Below, piece after piece: positions 21,896-31,671 of a stretch of 64,000 bases of DNA (position 1 is the first letter of the stretch; every line of letters begins with the position of its first letter). The notes under the pieces are model-generated. The model was not told where the DNA came from, did no database searches, and saw only the letters and a program-made list of their open reading frames with translations. This stretch comes from Adiantum capillus-veneris (taxonomy: Eukaryota; Streptophyta; Polypodiopsida; Polypodiales; Pteridaceae), in contig CM043964.1 in NCBI GenBank assembly GCA_014529385.2, positions 134,890,420 through 134,954,419 on the forward strand. Reading direction: 5' to 3'. A program made the position numbers and the translations under genes.

Positions 21896-24480
21896 TGATG
21901 TATTGCAAGAGTACGTACCGTTGTAGAAACTTAGAAGGGAGTCTTTCTTATCTCAACGGGAAAAAGAACTTAGAAGGACAAACAAGGAATTTTTTTTGGA
22001 TTTGTGGACCGATGGGTCTATTTATCCAAAGGATCCTACGACAAATGCGCCACCTCCCTTTGCTAATATCACTAACCTCTTACATTTCACAGGCGATGGC
22101 AAGGATGGGCTATTGGGATACACCGAACATTTGGAAATGAGAGGATGGAATGCGAAAAGGCAAAGAAACTTCCTGGTGATGGAGAACATGCAGCTAAAGA
22201 AACTTAATGAAGCATGCTCTCAAAAGATTTCATCAAACAGAGAGACAATCCAAGGCCTTGAGAAGAAGATCACAAGTTTGCGAGAGAAAGACACTGTGCT
22301 TGGTAGTCGGAAAAGAAAACGAGATCTGTGCAACATTGAGAGCATGAAGGTTGGTAGTGGTGGCCTGAAAAAACGAATACGAGTTTTAAGGTAACTCGAA
22401 GTTTGTTCCTTCAATGTGCTTCACTAAGAAACGAATACACTTTCCTATACATGACCATAACGCATGGTGCTTTTTTGGCACGTCTTTACTGCATCCAAAC
22501 TCGAACGGTGCAGGCTTCAATGCCGGAGTGCATTACAGCCATCTAGTTCCAAAAGAAGTAGTTGAAGAGATGATAACTCATAAAATTTTTTGTAAGTTGA
22601 AAGGGAGGCTCCTTACCTCCTTCATGAACGAGAATCAACTGGAACCAATGGAATTGCAAGCAATACTTGATGAGAGTGGCATCTGGCAAATGGGATACAC
22701 GGCACTCTTCAAAGCATTAGCTAAAAAGTCTCAAAATAAACTATAGAGAGGATCATTGCTGCCAAAGCCATCACATGTAAAGGCTGCTCGCTGGCACATA
22801 AACGATGAGGTGTTTGAGAAACTTGGGTCACCATTCCATATTGAAGCAACGTTCTTAGGCAAGGGCGGTAGAGAGGTATAGTTTAACGAGCACAACAACC
22901 TCTTCGTTGATCTTGAAGCATTGCAAAGGTATGATGTTCACTTCTTTGACATCAGTCGAGAGGAGTGTGGTGGGGTTCTCAAGTTTTTTTTGAAGCTCGA
23001 TGAGTGCGAGGTGCTAAAGAACAAGAAGCTGGAGAGAGTCACCATTACCCTCATGAACAGAGCTCTAGATCCATCAATAGCGAAAGAGGATCCACGATAC
23101 TTCAACGTGCAATCCAAAAACAACATTCTAACTCTAGGATCATTTCAGGTATACTTCGTTCACTCTATGATAACAAAAATATTGATTATTTGGTTGTTGT
23201 TTGTGTTTTCGTTTTTCACTGCAGGTTGATCTGGAAAATTTTGAAATCCTCGATTGGGTTTTTAGTCAAACCCAAATTCCTTCTATCATCAGTGAACAAA
23301 GAAACGGAGCCGTTCTTTCAGTGGAAGGATTTGGTGACTACACAGTGGAATGGCACATGGCAGGTGACTTAAAGACTCTTAAGTGTATGTACAACATAAC
23401 ACACGGAGCAGCTGTGGCAAATCCATGCTTCTATTTCATGGCTGATGCACAATCTCTTGAGAGTGTGCAATGGAATAGAGCTCCCAACAGACATCTTCAA
23501 GATAAGACTTTTAAACCAGTGCTTGATATTCCTCTGAGTAGAGTTCACGTCTGTACACTTCATGCACTCTGTTGAATAGTTGAAAAGGTGGTTCATTTGT
23601 ACATATGTTTTGCATGAACATTAAAGCCAGAGAGTGAGTCGAAAAGAGTGATCAAAGCATTAGAGGGAGTGCTCTCAGACATTGGTTTGCATGGAGGCAA
23701 TGTCAAAATTGAAGAGGACCCTAAGATGTCTCAAAGTCGGTACAAGGTACCGAGGAAAGCATTGATAGGCGGAGTGAAGGCAAGAAGGTTTCTTGGGTTT
23801 AGCCTCAAAGATTCAGATAGAGAAGAAAGGAGAAACCTGTTCAACAATTGGAAACAATTACATAAAGTGGTTAAAGACAATGCTGGTGGTGGGGCAATCC
23901 AGAATCACAGGGCGAACGTGTGGAAATCACTAGATAAAATTTTCCACTACATTGAGCAGCATTCTTGGGACCAAAGTAAGCTCACATCATTTCAAGCAGC
24001 CTTGCTGGATTGGAAAAAGGTTTACCTTATAGGGTGGGGTGGGCAACATATCACACATTACATGGTGGGTTGGCATTCTACGTATACAAAACAAAATTTT
24101 AAATTGTACTCTACTGACCATTTTGTTTTATTTCAATGCAGCACATACTGTTCAACCATGGTCCATATTTTGCCAAGACATACGGCTCACTATCAATATG
24201 GTCCACACTAGGCATGGAAAAAACCCACTACATGGCAAGAACAGGTTAGTTTAAGCACACTAGATATGGGGGAGGAGAAGATAAGGCCAATAGCCTATTA
24301 GAGTTACACCAATGGACTTATAGACGACTAATTCATAGAGCAAGGCAGAAGGAACTTCTTAAGAGTTCAGAAATTACACGGTCTTTACAACACATCCACA
24401 AAGAGAAGAAACAGATGTCTTGGGGAGCTTCAAATGCGATGGAGCACCATGCAAGGTGGCGAAGGTCACGAGTCACGAGC
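21896..24480 (+). pseudogene. transposon-associated multi-exon ORF (ORF-B)
   Basis: Unassigned protein family. A coiled-coil-like segment (RETIQGLEKKITSLREKD, about 22240) is followed by DHNAWCFFGTSLLHPNS and a long conserved stretch to LTLGSFQ. A canonical intron lies at 23149-23224 (CAG|GTATAC to ACTGCAG). Then come VHVCTLHALCRIVEKVVHLY, DIGLHGGNVKIEEDPK and GGVKARRFLGF. A second intron runs 24021-24141 (AAAAAG|GTTTAC to AATGCAG), before FNHGPYFAKTYGSLSIWSTL and GMEKTHY. Stops occur at about 22744, 22880 and 23573. A degraded second copy is at 52830-53850. It is likely mobile-element derived because of its pairing with ORF-A and its repetition. Confidence 0.6.
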
Positions 24481-26215
24481 GGGAGAAGATGGACCTGAGC
24501 CCGTTGTTTTTATCCTCTTTGATGCACCTCCTTCTTCCTCACTTTGTACCTCTTCGATGTACAAGCTCTGTAGACGAGCTCGTTCCTCTGTTGATGGCAG
24601 CATCCCCACGGGCATCAGGCGTGTTCTTTCCCTCAGAAACAACCGCTTGTTGTATGGATCTAAGCTTTCCGGGTCTATGAAATAGGGGGATCTGAGTGCT
24701 TGGCACCCATACCCAATGCCAAATACGCGTAGAGCAAACTGTTTCTCAATCAGAATTAGTCTTTTTGCATTTAGTGGGAGGGGGTGCCCACCACACAATC
24801 TTGTAATAACTTTCATTGCAAACAGTGGGAACTTTGCATTGTCATCGGAGTATTCCTTGTGGTATATTATGATCTACATAAAAATTGTAATGAATTTATG
24901 GACCGTAAGTGAGATGAGTACAATTACCAAGTACTTGAATTGTTTCTACAAACCTTTTTGTGGTTGAAACGCCTGATGTAATGAGACAACGCCGCATCCT
25001 TGCCTTGGACTCCAGTGACAAGCCCTTGCCGTGAGCCTCTCGCTCTTCTAAGGAAACTATCGTCATACACTATCACCTGGAAACAAAAAAAATGACCATG
25101 ATATTTTATCACTGGGTCATCTCCAATACCATCTGAATGCACGACAAAAGTTACCATCTGATTCTCGTCCATTTGCAACATCGACCTCCCCCACAAGTGA
25201 ATAGACTGACTATTCATTACCTGATCTCTGGGTGCCACGGGCCTACCCATGTTTTCCAAGCCGAGTTGTTTTGTTGTCGATTCAAACTGCTCATTTGTTG
25301 GCAAATTGGCCTCTCCGGACTTTGCTTCATTGAATGTATCTTTGATCAGTTGCCACCCTGAAGTGAACTGTGAGTCGCGGATAGCTGTGTCAGCAATAAG
25401 ATGTTGGTCCACTCCATCATCATCCACAAACCCCATGTCTGCCTCACAAAAAATTGCAATTGCAGCTAGGCAATAGTCCTTCCGTATATTGAGCTCATGC
25501 ATGATATCTGTGAGCAGAACATAGTGGGTGTCGCCCGCCATAGCAAAGCTGGGAGCACAATTCACAAATTCTTGCTTGCATCCTATTGCTGCATCCACAA
25601 GAGAAGCAAGAGTTAAGCCCACATCAAATGTTTCCTTTAGTACCTCTACCCGCTCTTCTTCTGGGTCAAATTGCACCTCCACATCCTCTACCTCTTCCTC
25701 CGGCGCCAATGGACAACTACCGAAAGCTGTTGACTGGGAAGTCTTTGACTCACCATCTGTCTGCAAGTATAAGTAACAGACAAACCCGTGGTAGAATTCC
25801 ACTAAGCGACACCTTTTGAAGTGCTTCATATACCTGTCTTGTACAAGGAGTGCATTTGAAGGACACTTTTCTAGACAGCGATTTAGTCTCCTTGAAGCAC
25901 TCTTGGGGTCAAGGTCGATTGGGTGCACATATCTCATGCCATCAACTGTCATTGAATTGTCACAAGTGACTGCCTCACCTGTTGCAAATGGGTTTGTAGG
26001 TACTCAAATGAGAAATCTATAATCCTCTGTATAGAAAACTCCGCATTAAACATTCCTGATAGTTCTGGTGCACGGTGATGAGCACGGGCGTTGTATAAGA
26101 ACGTGAATAGTTTTTCTTCACATGTATCCTCGCTCACAACCTCTGTCTCCAGGACTATGATTCCCATGACTGAAGGAAAAAGCAAGCCAAAACTATTTGG
26201 TGTCATAACCAAGCG
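24440..26215 (-). pseudogene. uncharacterised multi-exon gene or recent pseudogene
   Basis: I recognise no domain. The main frame (25952-24924, 342 residues) contains an acidic stretch (EEEVEDVEVQFDPEEERVEV) and an Ala/Ile-rich helix region (LAAIAIFCEADMGFVDDDGV). An upstream frame (26212-25949) joins with a one-base shift. A plausible intron is 25836-25764 (GACAG|GTATATG to CTTGCAG). A second starts at AAAAAG|GTTTGTAG near 24955 and ends near 24873. The last exon (to 24466) is basic, then Ser/Glu-rich (EEVQSEEEGGASKR) with a possible nuclear signal SKRIKT. The reading frame is better kept than in neighbours. Its upstream region is the hairpin array at 26304-26744. Confidence 0.55.
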
Positions 26216-26229
26216 AATCTTTAGCCTCG

Positions 26230-26745
26230 AGTACCCCTCAAGGTCTCTATTCTCTTGGTTCTGTCCTGTGTGCTAATGTCATAAGAGGTGACGTCACTTG
26301 AGTCAGAACCAAGCGAGTAGAGGCCCCAAGAATCTCCGAAGGACCCTATTTGCTTGGTTCTATCCCGTACACTAATGTCATAAAAGGCTACATCACTTGA
26401 GTCAGAACCAAGCGAATAGGGCCCCAAGAATCTCCGAAGGGCCCTATTCACTTGGTTCTGTCCCGTGCGCTAATATCATAAAAGGTGACGTCACTTGAGT
26501 CAGAACCAAGCGAATAGGGACCCAAGAATCTCCAAAGGGCCCTATTTGCTTGGTTCTGTCCCGTGCGCTAATGTCATAAAAGGTGACGTCACTTGAGTCA
26601 GAACCAAGCGAACAGGGGCCCTAAGGGCCCTATTTGCTTGGTTCTGTCATGTGCGCTAATGTCATAAAAGGTGACGTCACTTGAGTCAGAACCAAGCGAA
26701 TAGGGGCCCAAGAATCTCTGAAGGGCCCTATTTGCCTGGTTCTGA
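26230..26745. repeat. array of five palindromic hairpin repeats (~98 bp period)
   Basis: Inverted repeats CAGAACCAAGCGAATAGGG ... CCCTATTTGCTTGGTTCTG (stem about 20 bp) start at 26304, 26403, 26501, 26599 and 26687, with a right-half remnant before them. Spacers read TCCCGTGCGCTAATGTCATA, then AAAGGTGACGTCACTTGAGT. The 10-bp palindrome GTGACGTCAC is intact at 26288, 26485, 26583 and 26671. The array sits just upstream of the minus-strand gene start, so it may be its promoter region. Confidence 0.9.
26288..26680. promoter_or_regulatory. four CRE/bZIP-like TGACGTCA sites in the hairpin array
   Basis: TGACGTCA within GTGACGTCAC occurs at 26288, 26485, 26583 and 26671; a fifth at about 26386 is mutated to CTACATCAC. 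This octamer is the consensus for many plant TGA/bZIP factors. Regulatory function is inferred only from motif and position. Confidence 0.45.
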
Positions 26746-27100
26746 CCCAAGAATTCGGAACAGGTGGATAAGAACAGAGCATTTAATGTTATCAGTGATA
26801 GATATATAGGCCTACTCACTCACTATGCCCAAACTCAGGCACGGTCACATAAGGAGTAATTATTCCAACCATGCGGTTTAAGACTTTTAATCTTACCCTA
26901 ACGTTGTGGCTTCGGTGTGCACACAGTTAACAGCACACAGGAAGGGGAGAGTGGTAGGGAGAAAGAACCTATCTCTGCACTATCTAATGGCTCCGAGTTG
27001 GATGGTGATGTCGCAGGCTGCCGACAGCAAGAACCAGAAGGTGTCAATGGCGATGGTGACGCGGCAGCAAAGGACTCGACCCAGTGGAGGTCGCTCAATG
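26746..27100. other. spacer with no recognised feature
   Basis: Non-repetitive until the GC-richer tandem region begins; no coding call. Confidence 0.35.
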
Positions 27101-27460
27101 CAGGATCATGAGAGGTGGCCAAGGGGAAGAGCACAAAAAAGGCAAAGGCAACGGCGATCTGTTTGTTCTACTTGGAGATGGACTGCAAGGGCGATCGGCG
27201 TCTGACTGTCAACACAGGACCACGAGAGGTGGCCAAGGGAAAGAGCGCAGAAAAGGCAAAGGCAATGGCGATCTGTTTGTTCTACTTGGAGATGGAGATG
27301 GCGACTGCAAGGGCGATTGATGTCTGACTCTAAATGCAGGATCACGAGAGCTGGCCAAGGGGAAGAACGCAGAAAAGGCAAAGGCAACGGCCATCTGTTT
27401 GTTCCATTTGGAGATGGAGATGGCGACTGCAAGGGCGATTGGCGTCTGTCTGACCCTAAA
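27101..27460. repeat. GC-rich tandem repeat, three units of 113-123 bp
   Basis: Units begin CAGGATCATGAGAGGTGGCC at 27101, 27214 and 27337 and share AAAGGCAAAGGCAACGGC, GATCTGTTTGTTC and GGAGATGGAGATGGCGACTG. Unit lengths are not a constant multiple of three, so I treat the open frames on both strands as by-products. Confidence 0.8.
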
Positions 27461-27937
27461 CGGTCACTCAAAAAGGCACATGGGCTGCGCTCACAAGGAC
27501 AACCAATAATAAATGGTCTCAGATTCCCATGTAGTATGATTTACCAACCACAATCTCACGAATAAGTGAAGTTGTCAGCCTCGCCGAGGTAAGCATTCTA
27601 AGTTTAGAGGCAGTACCCCCGCCAAACATTTCAACTATTCTGCCTCTTTTTGATTCCTCTACTGCCCATCATTTTAATTAACTCTAACCCCATTGACGCT
27701 ACACGGTAAGCAAACTATCCTAACTCTCTTTGCGCATCACCTCTTACTCTCACGCAACCTTCTCTTACTCCTGTTCTGCAGTGCTTTAGTGACGCAGAAC
27801 TCTACACACAGTGAAGAGGTATGCTACTTACTACCCTTTTGTGCACTTGTATTTTGTGTAGTTAGTACCAAGCACCTGTTCGCTTAGTACTGACCATCGT
27901 CTTTATTATAGGATGTTTGCTTTTACACTTTTCCTTG
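27461..27937. other. spacer with no recognised feature
   Basis: No frame with recognisable domain. CT-rich stretch 27690-27790. Confidence 0.35.
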
Positions 27938-28060
27938 GTCAGTACCAAGCGAATAAGGGAAGGCCACTTTGTTCGATGCCCCTATTCGCTTGGTACTGAC
28001 ATTGAAAAATATAAGTGATGTCTCCTAGTATAGAGGTCAATACTAAGCAAATAAGGGGAA
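27938..28060. repeat. single hairpin unit of the AAGCGAATA family plus half unit
   Basis: GTCAGTACCAAGCGAATAAG pairs with CCTATTCGCTTGGTACTGAC ending at 28000 (stem about 18 bp). It is followed by AAAAATATAAGTGATGTCT, the same spacer as in the 29-kb array, and a half unit (GGTCAATACTAAGCAAATAA). Confidence 0.85.
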
Positions 28061-28283
28061 GGTAAACCCTGTTTGTTGCGGGTTTAGGGTTTTTTTACCA
28101 AATACGCGTTTTGAATTTATAAGGGAGAAGCAAAATTACAACTTAACACCCATGTAGGGGGTTTTGAGTTAGAAAACAGTAGGGACAGGTGCAAAGGAAA
28201 AGTTTCAGACTTTACAAAGAGTGGCCTACTAATTTCCGGGGGTTTAGGGTTCGCAATAACCATGTAATCCTTTTCCTTCACAG

Positions 28284-28636
28284 CTAGACTATCTCTTCCT
28301 GAAGCCTGTTGCCAAAGTTAATGGCTTCGTCATATTTACTGGCTAGCTCAAGTACTTCATCCTTCATCTCCTGTAGCCAATTATACATAGCCTCTATAGA
28401 GCCATTCTCGACAAGCAATCGCTGTAGGTCTTCAGGCCTTCTTGCTTCCAGAGAGTCTTTGAGGATTGAGACTCTGTGCTTGATGATCAACATTTTTTCC
28501 AGCTTCAGGTTAGCATCCTGAACAGAGCATTTATCAAATAAGCTCTTCAAACTAGGAGCTTGGAAATTGGGAGAAGAAAGCAAAGAATTACCAGTGGCTT
28601 ACCTCGAGAATTGACTCCCATGTTGACAGCAGCCAC
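28284..28636 (-). CDS. small coiled-coil protein gene, partial
   Basis: The minus-strand frame (28583-28284) is helical and charged throughout (ANLKLEKMLIIKHRVSILKD; MYNWLQEMKDEVLELASKYD) and ends EEIV-stop. Acceptor-like CTGTTCAG precedes ANLKLE, and further upstream ATGGGAGTCAATTCTCGAG is followed by a GTAAGC donor. A short first exon (MGVNSR) spliced to the coiled coil is therefore plausible. Function is unknown. Its upstream side faces the H3-Ulp1 locus across the 106-bp array. Confidence 0.5.
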
Positions 28637-29059
28637 TGCCAGGTTGTGTCAGTCAAGAACATTAAGGGTAACATCAGGGGAGGGCCGAGGGGGGACCTCC
28701 TGAGGAGGGCCCGGATGCGGTTCTGCTGGCGTTGCGGAAGTATACCTTGGAAAGGCATCACCACTATCCTAAGCTTCTTATAGTTGTTCTACGAAACCCT
28801 GAGGGAGGTTCTAAAAAAATTGATGGTTGCAGAGCCTGGGTTCTGGCTAATGAGTGGTCTGTGAGGGGTGGTACCGCCATGCGGTTTTTTGAGAGGTAGA
28901 CGTGGGAGGGAGAAGAAATGGTACCACCCCCCCTAGATTAGGGGAGGTGATGGGAGGGAACGACATGACAGTTAGGACCGCATGGACTTAAACGTCTCCT
29001 TCGCATTGGTATTTTGTTGCAGGGGATGCAAACCTGTTTGCTTGCTATTACACTTTTCT
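28637..29059. other. GC-rich spacer with no recognised feature
   Basis: Purine-rich (GGAGGGCCGAGGGGGGACC) segment; frames are interrupted on both strands. Confidence 0.35.
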
Positions 29060-29552
29060 GAGGTCACTACCAAGCGAATAAGGAAAGGCAAACTCTTTCC
29101 GATACACCTATTCACTTGGTACTGACCTCAAAAAATATAAGTGACGTCTACTATTACTATTTTCTGAGGTCACTACCCAGTGAATAAGGGAAGGCAAACT
29201 CTTTTCGATGCACCTGTTCGCTTGGTATTGACCTCAGAAAATATAAGTGGCGTCTGCTATTACTATTTTCTGAGGTCACTACCGAGCGAATAAGGGAAGG
29301 CAAACTCTTTTCGATGCACCTGCTCACTTGGTATTGACCTTAGAAAATATAAGTGATGTCTGCTATTACTATTTTCTGAGGTCACTACCGAGCGAATAAG
29401 GGAAGGCAAACTCTTTCCGATGCACCTGCTCGCTTGGTATTGACCTCAAAAAATATAAGTCATGTCTGCTATTACTATTTTTTGAGGTCACTACCAAGAG
29501 AATAAGCAAAGGCAAACTCTTTCCGACACCCTTGTTTGCTTGGTACTGACCT
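29060..29552. repeat. five hairpin repeats with exact 106-bp period
   Basis: GAGGTCACTACCAAGCGAAT starts at 29060, 29166, 29272, 29378 and 29484 (last three positions vary slightly). Each is paired about 50 bases later with TTCGCTTGGTATTGACCTC. Spacers read AAAATATAAGTGACGTCTGC, TATTACTATTTT. The array ends 67 bases before the ATG of the H3-like frame and lies between it and the coiled-coil gene, so it may act as a shared upstream region. Confidence 0.92.
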
Positions 29553-29619
29553 TTTCTGAAATCTGAAGTCCCTTGTGCTGACAAATGAATTGTCTTTTTG
29601 TGTTATGCTATTTGTAGAG

Positions 29620-30120
29620 ATGCCTTGTGTAAAGGCCATGGCTAGGAGGGAAACATGTGAATCTTTGAATGCTCAAGTAAGAAGACGCGAACATGAGGCG
29701 CACAGAGGTGTACTGCAAGAGCTGCGCAGGATAGAATGACACGTTCAACCTACTATTCCACGTCTCCCTTTCGAGCGAGTAGTGTGGGAGATTTACGAGC
29801 AGTGGAGAGTCGGCATGCGATGGGCTAGCAGTGCAGTACTCTGCCTTCAAGAAATTGCAGAAGACTACCTCGTTGAATTCTTCAGCGATGGATATATCCT
29901 GGCTGCCCATGTACACCGCGTTACTATCATGCCGGGGGATTTTGATACTCTTCGGAGGTTGCGTTTCCACTACAATGGGCTGCTTCAGCCAGTGCCTATC
30001 CGGGATAGTAGAACCATGGATATTCTCAACATCCCCCCTCTCCATACTCGTGCAAACAACAACAAACAACAGAAGGACCCGTTCACGGGTCGAGAGAAAC
30101 GACACAGATGGGCAGGCTGA
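29620..30120 (+). pseudogene. divergent histone H3-fold domain, first part of H3-Ulp1 locus
   Basis: H3 packages DNA in nucleosomes. Residues 49-116 align without gaps to the H3 core: LPFERVVWEI (helix 1), RWASSAVLCLQEIAEDYLVE (helix 2), then HRVTIMPGDF before helix 3 (TLRRLRF). The N-helix LQELRRIE is followed by a TGA at codon 40 where H3 has a basic residue; CGA to TGA would explain it. Loop 1 has canonical H3 length, not the longer CENP-A type. The usual Lys-rich N-tail is absent; the 30-residue lead is Arg/Glu-rich. Past residue 116 the frame runs on about 50 residues, then a +1 shift leads into the acidic linker. ATG chosen as first in frame; a TTTGTAG just before it could be an acceptor. 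Confidence 0.8.
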
Positions 30121-30657
30121 GATAGCCGCAGAGGGGCATGAGCAAGCTAGAGTGGACCCTGAGGCAGTCATGGAAGAAAAAGAGACAGTTATCGAGGAGC
30201 CAGCTAGACACCAAAATGAGCAAGTCATGGAGGATCCGCAGCCAGTATGGGCTGATGAGGGGCAAGAGCAGAGCAGCATGGACCCTGAGGCATTTATGGA
30301 GGAACCAATATTAAAGGAAAATGATCTGAAGCCTGCGCCTGTTAGGGAGGACCCTATGACTGTTAGGGAGGAGCTTGAGGTAGCCAGGGAGCCAGCTCAA
30401 GAAAGGCAAGGGCAAGGCTCTGCATCACAAGGGCCATTCAACGTATCAGCTAAGTCAATTATTTTAGAGCAAATCAACAAAGAGAATGTAGAGGAGTTGA
30501 GATTTCTGTTCAGCACAGCGCCTCTGCATGCACAGATACTGTTGCCTGGAAGGTAAAAGGAGGCCTGCATTTTCAACCTCGATCAACAAGACTTTCTGTG
30601 CATGCGCAGTTTCACCAACTCCAACGCAACGAATGAGGTCGTCAACGTTGCTTTGTG
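30105..30657 (+). pseudogene. acidic repeat linker and start of Ulp1 domain
   Basis: In the next frame (open to 30556) the protein is acidic with loose repeats: DPEAVMEEKETVIEEPA, then DPEAFMEEPILKEND, then VREELEVAREPAQE. After a TAA at 30554 the same frame continues FNLDQQDFLCMRSFTNSNAT and EVVNVALW, which resembles the opening of Ulp1/SENP protease domains (LT..D...L....WLND..I). The donor TTGTG|GTAATT ends the exon. A frameshift links this to the H3 part; the TAA is a second break. Confidence 0.6.
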
Positions 30658-30712
30658 GTAATTCTCATGCTCTTTAAAAGTCACGTTTGGTTCATTAAAT
30701 GGGTCTCTACCA

Positions 30713-30937
30713 AGACATGGGTCAATACCAAGCGAGATAGTGGCTTATGGAATTGGATAGTGGTACTACTCGCTCGGTATTGACCCATGTCTTCGTGGCA
30801 GTCATCAAGTTTTTCTTTATAAGTCACACTTGATTCATTAAATGGCTCACTACCGTTAAGACATGGGTCAATACCAAGCGAGTCAGTGGTGGATGGAATT
30901 CGATAGCTGTCCCACTCGCTCGGTATTGACTCATGGT
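30713..30937. repeat. two long hairpins in the intron of the H3-Ulp1 locus
   Basis: AGACATGGGTCAATACCAAG pairs with CTCGGTATTGACCCATGTCT (30713-30792). A second copy spans 30859-30937. Stems are about 24 bp and contain the TACCAAGCGA core shared with arrays at 26.3, 27.9 and 29.1 kb. They are flanked by a repeated phrase TTCATTAAATGG. Confidence 0.9.
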
Positions 30938-31000
30938 TTTGTGGCAGTGACAACCCGCTGAAATACCTCAAGTCTAATCTCCGCCATTGATTCATGCTAG

Positions 31001-31595
31001 CCACGCCGTCTCGCTTATGTCCCTCTGAGGTTCAAGACAAAGTATACGTAATAGATCCGCTGATATCTCCTTATCTGCAGAACAACTCAGTTTCCTTTTT
31101 GAGTCTGATGAACTGGTTTAGCAGAGTCAACTTTGATCTAGCGTGCTTTCTGGTCATTGCATACAATCAATCGTGAGTTTTGTCTTGTCTTGTAAAAACC
31201 ATGTTGCATTTAGAACCTTTCTCCTCATCTTTGATGGTGTCTTTGTAGTGATCATTGGAGTTTGATGTTATTTGACATGGAAGCTAAGATTGTTTACTAC
31301 GCAAACTCCGAGCAAAGCAGTGTGTTTCACGGTCGTGTAAAAACATAAGGCCCATTTGGGTACATTTGGAAGCAGTGTCTCTTTGTAGTGTGTTGCTGAC
31401 TCAAGTGGTTATGTATGTAGTGCCGCGAAAAAACTTTTACGCTGTGTAGAGCATATTTTGTTAGAACATGATCTAGGAAATACCATCTGGCACGAACGGG
31501 TAACCGTGCCCACGTAGACTGATGACTATAGCTGTGGCTGGCGAACATGTTTGAATGCCCTGTTGCTCCTCAGTCAATTTATGGATGTACCAAAT
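31001..31595 (+). pseudogene. Ulp1/SENP-like (C48) cysteine protease domain
   Basis: C48 proteases cleave SUMO or related tags; plant transposons often carry them. Exon 31001-31172 gives DKVYVIDPLISPYLQ and FDLACFLVIAYNQS. An intron (TC|GTGAGT to TTTGTAG) leads to 31249-31336 with catalytic HW (DHWSLMLFDMEAKIVYY). A 52-base intron leads to 31389-31595 with VADSSGYVCSAAKKLLR and the Cys box VPT-stop-TDDYSCGWRTC. The His codon is at 31253 and the Cys codon at 31533. The acid residue is uncertain: either the N of YYANS or the D of VADSS. The oxyanion Gln codon before TDDYSCG is TAG, consistent with CAG mutated. Exon phases agree except at the first junction. Confidence 0.8.
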
Positions 31596-31671
31596 GTAAG
31601 TAATCATGCTGTTTCATTGTTTGCTAAAATGTTTGTATGAAGCAACAAATATGTGTATCACGCTTCTACAG

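Noticed and set aside
24466-24816. Independent small gene at the end of the 24-26 kb locus
   Set aside because: An upstream acceptor-like site and donor AAAAAG|GTTTG make it better explained as the last exon of that locus.
26898-27471. Pro/Ser/Leu-rich ORFs on the minus strand
   Set aside because: Products of the GC-rich tandem repeat with unit lengths that do not keep frame.
28080-28260. TTTAGGG telomere-like strings
   Set aside because: Only single isolated copies; not an interstitial telomere array.
26230-29552. CRISPR-like array of repeats and spacers
   Set aside because: Spacers are themselves repeated, repeats are long palindromes, no cas genes are present, and the genome is eukaryotic.
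29620-29985. CENP-A (centromeric H3) assignment
   Set aside because: Loop 1 has the canonical H3 length and the SSAV start of helix 2, not the longer CENP-A type loop.
29608-30279. 223-residue antisense ORF opposite the H3-like frame
   Set aside because: The plus strand carries clear H3 homology; the antisense frame has no motif.
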